From: Steromphala cineraria
Lineage: Eukaryota; Mollusca; Gastropoda; Trochida; Trochidae
Direction of reading: 5' to 3'
Length of the DNA stretch: 64,000 nucleotides
Assembly (NCBI GenBank): GCA_916613615.1
Contig: OU744730.1
Location: 21,640,406 to 21,704,405, forward strand
Shown: positions 57,424 to 64,000 of the stretch, piece by piece
Position numbering within the stretch: the stretch's first letter is position 1
Layout: the number at the start of each line of letters is the position of its first letter
Translations under genes and position numbers: made by a program
The notes under the pieces: generated by a model
What the model was told of the DNA's origin: nothing
Database searches by the model: none
The model's input: only the letters and a program-made list of their open reading frames with translations

Positions 57424-57948
57424 TAGTCTGTCTAACAGCCCCTAAAACAAAATATCTTTAAAGGGGCAGTACCACGTTTTTTGATAATTTTATATTTTAA
57501 AATTTTCAGTGATAATTGTAAGTTAATGTTAAATGTATTATTTTGACAGTGTCAAAAATATCATTACGCAAGTCAATCATCCATAGTCGGAGGACAAAGT
57601 ATGAAGATTCACATAAAATACATAAGCCGCCATTTGTGTGTGAACACCTTTAATTCATTTTCTGTAAGAAAAAGGAATCGCATGGCTAAATTTTACGTTA
57701 AATATTTGAATTATTACTGCTCCATTTAGTTTAAATACATTGTCTTTCAATTGGAACCATTAATTTTCATTTTCCTGACATCACCTCATATTCCCCCTAA
57801 AAACGTGCTACTGCCCCTTTAAAGACCCACACAAAGTATAGCTAGCTCACTGCAGTTAATGGACAGCTTCAGTGGGCTCCTTTTAATTCTAATAGTAGAA
57901 AGCTGCATTTAATATATATTTTCATTTCAGAGACTGAAATTTAGTCTA
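57424..57948 (-). mobile_element. 9-bp-TSD MITE interrupted by MITE copy D
   Basis: Reverse orientation, TAGTCTGTCTAACAGCC ... CAGAGACTGAAATTTAGTCTA. Flanked by perfect TATTTACCA at 57415-57423 and 57949-57957. The TTAA element sits within it. Confidence 0.82.
57458..57822 (+). mobile_element. TTAA-type MITE family 1, copy D, nested
   Basis: TTAA-AGGGGCAGTACCACG ... CGTGCTACTGCCCCT-TTAA, inserted inside the 9-bp-TSD MITE at 57424-57948. The unfilled version of this site is present at 12297-12480. Confidence 0.88.
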
Positions 57949-58182
57949 TATTTACCACACAGAGCGTGTAATGGATATGTTTATACAATTCCTACAGAAT
58001 ATAACCATCAAAACGATTGACGATGCCAATTTGTGTTTGAAGGTCTTCCACTATCATCACATCGCCATTGGGATACATAAGCTAGTAACGCTTATGATTT
58101 GTTGAAAAATAACAGTTCGATTTTTTTTGACGTGCTGTGAATTGTTTTGGAATGTGATATGCAACATTAACATGGTGCATAA

Positions 58183-58519
58183 AGGGGCAGTAGCACGTTT
58201 TTTTGATAATTTTATATTTTAAAATTTTTCACTGATAATTGTAAGTTAAAGTTAAATGTATTATGTTGACAGTGTCAACAACCTCATTACACAAGTCAAT
58301 CATCCATAGTTAGAGGACAAAGTATGAAAATTCACATACAATCTATTTTTGTGTGAACACCTATTGTAAGAAAAAGGAATAGCACGGCTTAACTTTACGT
58401 TATATATGTGAATTATTACTGATAATTTTTTTTAAATACATTGTCTTTCAATTGGAACCATTAATTTTCATTTTCCTGACATCACCTCATATTCCACCTA
58501 AAAACGTGCTACTGCCCCT
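58183..58519 (+). mobile_element. TTAA-type MITE family 1, copy E
   Basis: Intact AGGGGCAGTAGCACG and CGTGCTACTGCCCCT ends but flanks ATAA and TTTA, so the target duplication has mutated. Body slightly deleted. Confidence 0.8.
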
Positions 58520-58749
58520 TTTAGTAAGATGCAATTCAAACTTACCAGGTTATTTGTTATGGCCATAGTATTTTCAAAAATCCAAACGGCGCTAAACACT
58601 AACTCACTCATACTAAATGTGAAAATGTCCCTCAAAGGAGCTAAAGCATTATACATGTTTCTTTACCAATTCAGGTGTGAAGGTCAGCATATGCGTGACC
58701 ATTCTCAAACTGATGAAAATGCTTAACTCTTATTTCGAACTTCCTAAAA

Positions 58750-59340
58750 TAGAAATACTCGAGTATTGTCTGAGAGTCTGACACCGAATATTGTTTGAGA
58801 ACTTTAAACGGAGTATATTGTCTGAGAATCTGAACCGAGTATTGTCTGAGAATCTGAAACGGAGTATTGTCTGTGGGTTCGGAAACGGACTATTTTCTGA
58901 AACATAGTATTATCTGAGAATATGGAACGGAATATTGTTTGAGAGTCTGAAACGGAATATTGTCTGAGAATCTGAAACGGAGTATTGTCTGAGAATCTGA
59001 AACGGATTATTGTCTGAGAATCTGAAACGGAATATTGTCTAAGAGTCTGAAACGGAGTATTGTCTGAGAATCTGAAACGGAGTATTGTCTGAGAATCTGA
59101 AACGGAGTATTGTCTAAGAGTCTGAAACGGAGTATTGTCTGAGAATCTGAAAGAGAGTATTATCTGAGATTCGTAAAAGGAGCATTGTCTCCGAGTCTGA
59201 AACGGAGTATTGTCTGAGAGTTTGAAACGGAGTATTATCTGAAACTGAGTATTGCCCGAGAATCTGAAACGGACTATATTGTCTGAGAATCTGAAATGGA
59301 GTATTGTCTGATAATCTGAACCGAGTATTGTATATCTGGC
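58750..59340 (+). repeat. 25-bp minisatellite, ~23 copies
   Basis: Unit contains GTCTGAGAATCTGAAACGG plus AGTATT. Central copies nearly identical, edge copies diverged. Short period and lack of spacers exclude CRISPR. Confidence 0.9.
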
Positions 59341-59443
59341 TTCCTATTAATTGTAAATCACTTTTAACATCAACCTAATTACTTGTAAAAATATGTTTTG
59401 TCTTATGTATATATTCTCAATTTTCTAATGTTCAGTAGCATTT

Positions 59444-59525
59444 GCTTGAAAACGGTGTTAGTACCTACACCGAAACGTCGCATCTCTTTGCAATAAAGAA
59501 GTTGTAAATCCATATATTTGTATTT
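59444..59525 (+). repeat. Dispersed 80-bp repeat, copy 2
   Basis: GGTGTTAGTACCTACACC forms a stem directly before GAAACGTCG, then AATAAAGAAGTTGTAAATCC. The layout recalls the 3' half of a hammerhead ribozyme core, but a CTGATGA box is not intact. Confidence 0.6.
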
Positions 59526-59874
59526 CTTCATCAAACCAACTTCTAAAATGCCACTGAAGGAAACTATAATGACAATATTTAACAGCAGGAAGATTATGGA
59601 ATATTTTGTGTTCAAATGAATTTAATGAAATGTATATAGGAAACTTCCACTCAAAGGATTTTCAAACATATATTTGTCAATTGAAGAGGGGTGCAATTTT
59701 ACAACATATGGCAGTAGGTTGTTGAATAAGAAATAAAATATATAAGAAACACGGCAAATATTAATTATATTTGGCTTTTCAATTATTATAAAATGTCCTA
59801 TTTTAAGAATATATAAAACTAAAAATGACGTCAAATTCTTTAAACGCAGTAAATGAATAGACAATATATTTTGT

Positions 59875-60026
59875 CAGTGTATGAAATAAGCCTGAGAAGT
59901 TACCAGCCCGAAAGAATGATTTTACTTAATTTCATGGTCAAATTCAACAAAAACATTAAAAGGTTACCAGCCCAGACCAAAAGTTACCCGTTTCGGGCTG
60001 TCGGACGGGTCTTATTTCATACACTG
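59875..60026. mobile_element. hAT-like MITE at 60 kb
   Basis: CAGTGTATGAAATAAG ... CTTATTTCATACACTG, 152 bp, flanked by ATTTTGT. Size and CAGTG ends resemble the 45,980 element. Confidence 0.6.
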
Positions 60027-60629
60027 ATTTTGTACGGTTGCGACATGCATCATGTATATATATATATAGAATACGCTTGGCAATCCATAATTCGTAGCTT
60101 ACGTGGATTTAAAAAAAACGTCACCGGCACATAATTATTCGGATTTGGTACTACACGATTAAATATATGATTAGTTCCTGATTTGAGACAAAACAAATCA
60201 TAATAATTTTGAAGAGATAACAATTAAAGGTGATTAGTGAATCGAAATCGAAACGTCCACTCTATTCTCTATCTAGACTTGCTGGGCTTCCGGCTTTCAT
60301 ATTAAATCTTTAAACCTCTATCTTTGTAAACTTGCTACTACCACTTAAATTTTTTTAAATCAGATAAAAAGACTTCGTAGTTAAATCAACAGGAAATATG
60401 CAGTGACCCACTTTATCGAAACCAAGTGTGTTGTAAGGACTACTACACTAGAGTACGAGGTCGCCGCTTATAGATCACATTCAACTCAAACGACCTATTT
60501 CCGTGTTTGACAGTGTGTACGCCACCTACCTTAAACGATAAGGAAATGCAGCGAACGTGGTAAAAATCACAATCTTTACTCCACAAATTGTGAATCGAAT
60601 GAAACTGCACAGAATATTCAAGAAGAATG

Positions 60630-60695
60630 CTTAGTTTCGTTTCGTCGGGATTCCCCGTAAATAGCATTTCTGGGAAATACCGATCACGTGACTAG
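60630..60695. promoter_or_regulatory. Cluster of immune-type motifs
   Basis: Within 60 bp: AGTTTCGTTTC (60633-60643, same 11-mer as in the IRF upstream region), GGGATTCCCC (60647-60656, kappaB form), TTCTGGGAA (60668-60676, STAT form) and CACGTG (60685-60690). A minus-strand ORF starts at 60667 and reaches a GTAGGT donor at 60529, which could mark a 5' exon. The gene served is unknown. Confidence 0.35.
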
Positions 60696-63104
60696 ATGTT
60701 TACAGCGCACCGTCAGGTTGTGACGCGGCGAAGAGCTTGCCATGATCTGGCTTTGTATAATGAGTAATCGATATACGCTGTCGACGAGTAACTATTTAGT
60801 GCCATATTTTATCATTTAAAATGATATTTATAATTATTTATAGTTGTTAGAATAAAAGCATATGTTATGAAACTTAGGCAGTAAGACAAAAACTGTTTTG
60901 CTTTTACAACAGACTACGTAGATTATCATAATGAAGATTTTGTTTGTGAAATAAGTAAAAGAAGGGAAAGGAAGGCTTCTTCACGGTCACCAGTTGAATT
61001 GTCATATGTTAGGACGCTATTTACCCACATGCAAACGTTGCTTAGGAAATGTTTATTTTTCAGAGAAAAAAATGTGTGTTCTTGCGTTTGGGTGAAAGAA
61101 GTAGGTATAAGGCCCACTATTTGTTTGGCATCCTTTAATGATTCCAATATAGCGATCCATCTGGGAATAATTCCATATTATTAGAGTATTGGCCGATGAT
61201 TTGTTCTTGAATTTCTTGGAGAACAATGACCGTTACGGTTTACGTAGTCTCTAACCATTCTTTCTAGAATTTCAGCAAAGAATAAGAATTAATATAGGGA
61301 GATTGGATCGCCCTGCAGGCATCCTCTTTGGTTTTCAAAAATGTTGATAAAACTATAACTAGAACTATGTTGATAAACTACTGAAATGATAAATGAAGAA
61401 GCATTTCAGTATCTGTGTCAGTGTCAGTATCAGTATATATACCCATTTACAAAGAAATATAAAGCAAACTTATCAAAATCTCGGGAGAGAGAAACATTCT
61501 TATTCGTTGCTCAAATTCTTGTAATAATGGTTAGAGATTGCGTAAACCATACCAGTCACTGCATGCTGGTCTTTCAAAATGACCCAGGAATAAAAGGCCT
61601 TTTTATTTTGTAATTTGGCACATATGACATTTCATGATGAGTCGGGTCAGAACATCAATATGAACAAAAACGTAGCATTTTGGATAGACTAAATGGCTGG
61701 CATTAATATAACTTGATGCCATAATTTTGAGCTTGTAAGGCATAATGGGAAAAAATTTATTGCAGATTTTTACTCAAAGTCGAAAGTAAACGAATAAATG
61801 AAATAAGAAAGAATGAGGATAGCTTTCTGATGATGGTTGATGTGAAAAATGATTGAAAATTGATTCTTTGAAAATGCGAAAAATATCAAAAGCTTGTTCA
61901 AACAAGGTATAATTCATGTAATTTGCCTGTATGTTCCTCTTAGATTGATATTGTTAAATTTTTAAATGGTACAGATTATTTTACGACCAGTAAAATTAAT
62001 GGAAGTTTCCAAACGATTGCTGTAAATTTGGAACCTTGACTAAACGATAACAATGATTATACTGTTTAATTGATGTTAAGAGCTTTGCCATTTGGTAAAC
62101 AACGTCTAGTGTTTATTTCTACGTGGTAAAACTTAATGTCTACGTACTGCGGGTAAATCCAAACTAGAACTTTAATTGTTATCACAAACTGTGTTTTGGA
62201 ATTCCCCCAATTCAAAATATCCCCCTTCATATGAAAACTTAACATAACAATGATAAAAACTGTACATGATAAACTTAATCATTGTCAGCTGAACAAGTTA
62301 ACTGATAGCCTTTCAAAATGAACTTGTTTTGTATAGCTTTTTTCACATTTTCAGAATTGTTTAACACTCGAATGCAATATGTTGCAAGTTAGTTTACATC
62401 GAGTGCATGTCTATCAATGAATACAGGAATGGAACCATATAAAGAAGAGATTCTACGAACAAAACCATGTTCTCAGAATGACTCTATTTTTAGACTCATA
62501 CGGTTACTTCCAAGAATTTTGGAGTTACTGATTATTTATACAGCTTATCAGTTCCTTTTATTTGCGCTTTGCTAGTAACAATTAATCATGTATTGTCGTA
62601 TACCTGTAATTTCATTAAACATTATTTATGTTTGTTTACAGTTCTAGCCAAAAGTAACATATAGCCATGCTGCCTCATATTTAAAAAATCGGAGCACTCA
62701 CGGAATAATACAAAGAAAGAGCCTGGCCCAGATAAGATAAAAAATGATAAACTTTGGAATATGACATCTATTTTGAAAAGAATATGAGGACATCAACATC
62801 TACATCTACTATATTTTCCTGCCATTGAATGTTAATGTAAAATGTAACATTTAATGTTCGACAAAAAAGGAGGGGCAAATAAAGATGAAACTTTGATGAA
62901 CTTAGAAATAATTCATAACATCTCCTCAACTTTATTCACATTTTTTTGTAAAATAAACAAACATATTATCATGATTTGTTCACACTTGGAAATAATGCAT
63001 CGCACCATCTCTTTGAGTAATTGAAATTCAGACGTAAAATCGTTACTTATAACACCAACAATATCCATGAATATACGATAAAGCCTATAATTCCTAGCTT
63101 TCCG

Positions 63105-63336
63105 CATCCTGTCTCAGGGTAAGAACGTTACGCTAACTCCACTAATCTGTACCCTGGGCTTAGAAGCTAGATTCGCTCGCGCGGCCCGACTTGGGGTATA
63201 GCCAATCAAATCATTGTCTCGCCACCTCCTCGATAAAACTTCAAAGAGGAAACTGATTTGATTGGCTATACCCCAAGTCGGGCCCAGGGTACAGAATAGT
63301 TGAGTTAGCGTAATGTTCGTACCATGAGACAGGATG
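63105..63336. mobile_element. 232-bp hairpin element, same ends
   Basis: CATCCTGTCTCAGGGTAAGA ... CATGAGACAGGATG, a larger relative of the 39.8-kb hairpin, with inner arms GGGGTATAGCCAATCAAATC / GATTTGATTGGCTATACCCC. Flanks GCTTTCCG / GCTTTTCG. Confidence 0.65.
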
Positions 63337-63774
63337 GGCTTTTCGTGTTCTTTGTTCTGAGCACAATTGTTCATTGGCTGGAGTAAAGATTTCATCTTGC
63401 ACTCACATATAGTACTCAGATGAGAATGACGGCGAGTTACGAGTGATACAATTTGATCGATAGGTTCTACATTCCTTCTCGTCTTTTCTCTCCCTACAGA
63501 CTTCAAGGTTAACTAAAGCCATCTCCATGGAACCTTTAGTACCACTTAGATAACATACGGAGCACTGCCCTTGGTTAGCAAGGTTAATTATGTTTGTTTG
63601 CAATGAAACCTTATTGTCATTGTCATTATTATCTAATCGTGGTGTGGTGGGTTTTTTTTGCTTTTGCGACCCCGAGAGCTACACTACAAGACAAAAGTTG
63701 ACAGGCCATGAAGCGTGTAATGACTTATGTCCTATTTCTATCGCTTATGTCTTAAGAACTAGTGACTAGTCTTC

Positions 63775-64000
63775 ACGTCTCTGAATTAACGCCGCAACAA
63801 TGATTTGAAGAAAGTTTGAAAATTTTATTCGACCCCCAATAATGATAAACTGTCCTCGTTACAATGGGATCCTAATGACGTAAAACAAATGCCTTTTCAA
63901 CAAAGTCCATATATACTTCTCCTGAGCATTTGTCAGTTAACTTTCATGATGGACGTATAAATCAAGATCCATTAACGACAAATGCATGACACTTTGGAAA
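63775..64000 (+). repeat. Dispersed repeat, copy 2 (cut by window end)
   Basis: Collinear with 29,129-29,350 over about 220 bp with mismatches and small gaps; continues past 64,000. Confidence 0.6.

Larger units (their letters stand above)
51111..64000. other. Gene-poor right end
   Basis: No supported coding gene. Contents are the repeats listed separately, the motif cluster at 60.63 kb, and unremarkable AT-rich DNA (notably 54.2-56.7 and 61-63 kb). Confidence 0.6.

Noticed and set aside
58750..59340. CRISPR-like array
   Set aside because: Repeats are contiguous with no unique spacers, in clearly eukaryotic DNA; it is a minisatellite.
63114..63506. 130-codon minus-strand ORF
   Set aside because: Spans the hairpin element at 63,105-63,336; open by chance across inverted arms.

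Overview
This is animal nuclear DNA: AT-rich, intron-dense, and packed with small non-autonomous transposons and tandem repeats. Several dispersed repeats look typical of molluscs: an AAAGCGGCGTTAAAC-type tail near 18,510, a GGCGCTAAACACTAACTCACTC tail near 58,590, and degenerate CATGGAAACAGA / CCAAATTTGGTGATGATCGGT repeats at 53.6-54.1 kb. A bivalve or other lophotrochozoan is the best guess, but the species cannot be fixed from sequence alone.

Three protein-coding genes can be rebuilt exon by exon, with GT-AG introns and phases that close. (1) Minus strand, 9141 down to 1355: the first 11 coding exons (536 residues) of a CLC-6/CLC-7-type chloride/proton exchanger; its 3' part lies beyond the left edge. 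(2) Plus strand, 14022-31574: a complete 15-exon transglutaminase of 754 residues with catalytic triad Cys343-His402-Asp425. (3) Minus strand, 47266 down to 37715: a 10-exon interferon regulatory factor of 478 residues, with an N-terminal five-tryptophan DNA-binding domain and a C-terminal IRF-association domain. An extra in-frame exon at 50892-50759 may add about 51 residues, including an eight-histidine run.

Layout: the CLC and transglutaminase genes are head-to-head, 4.9 kb apart. Transglutaminase and IRF are tail-to-tail, 6.1 kb apart. From about 51.1 to 64.0 kb no coding gene is recognised. Coding exons are visibly more GC-rich than their surroundings. The genes share no pathway in the operon sense, although transglutaminase (clotting, haemocyte cross-linking) and IRF both fit invertebrate immunity.

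The repeat landscape is rich: a ~360-bp TTAA-flanked MITE (six copies), a ~190-bp MITE with 9-bp target duplications, foldback elements, hAT-like elements, a 25-bp minisatellite, a ~770-bp AGT microsatellite, and a 52-bp tandem array that repeats a CACGTG box in helical register starting at a transglutaminase splice donor. Points worth a second look: one MITE nested in another with an empty-site comparison in the same window; decayed duplicates of two IRF exons; an IRF-type motif upstream of the IRF gene itself; and a small cluster of kappaB-, STAT-, IRF- and E-box-like motifs at 60.63-60.69 kb.
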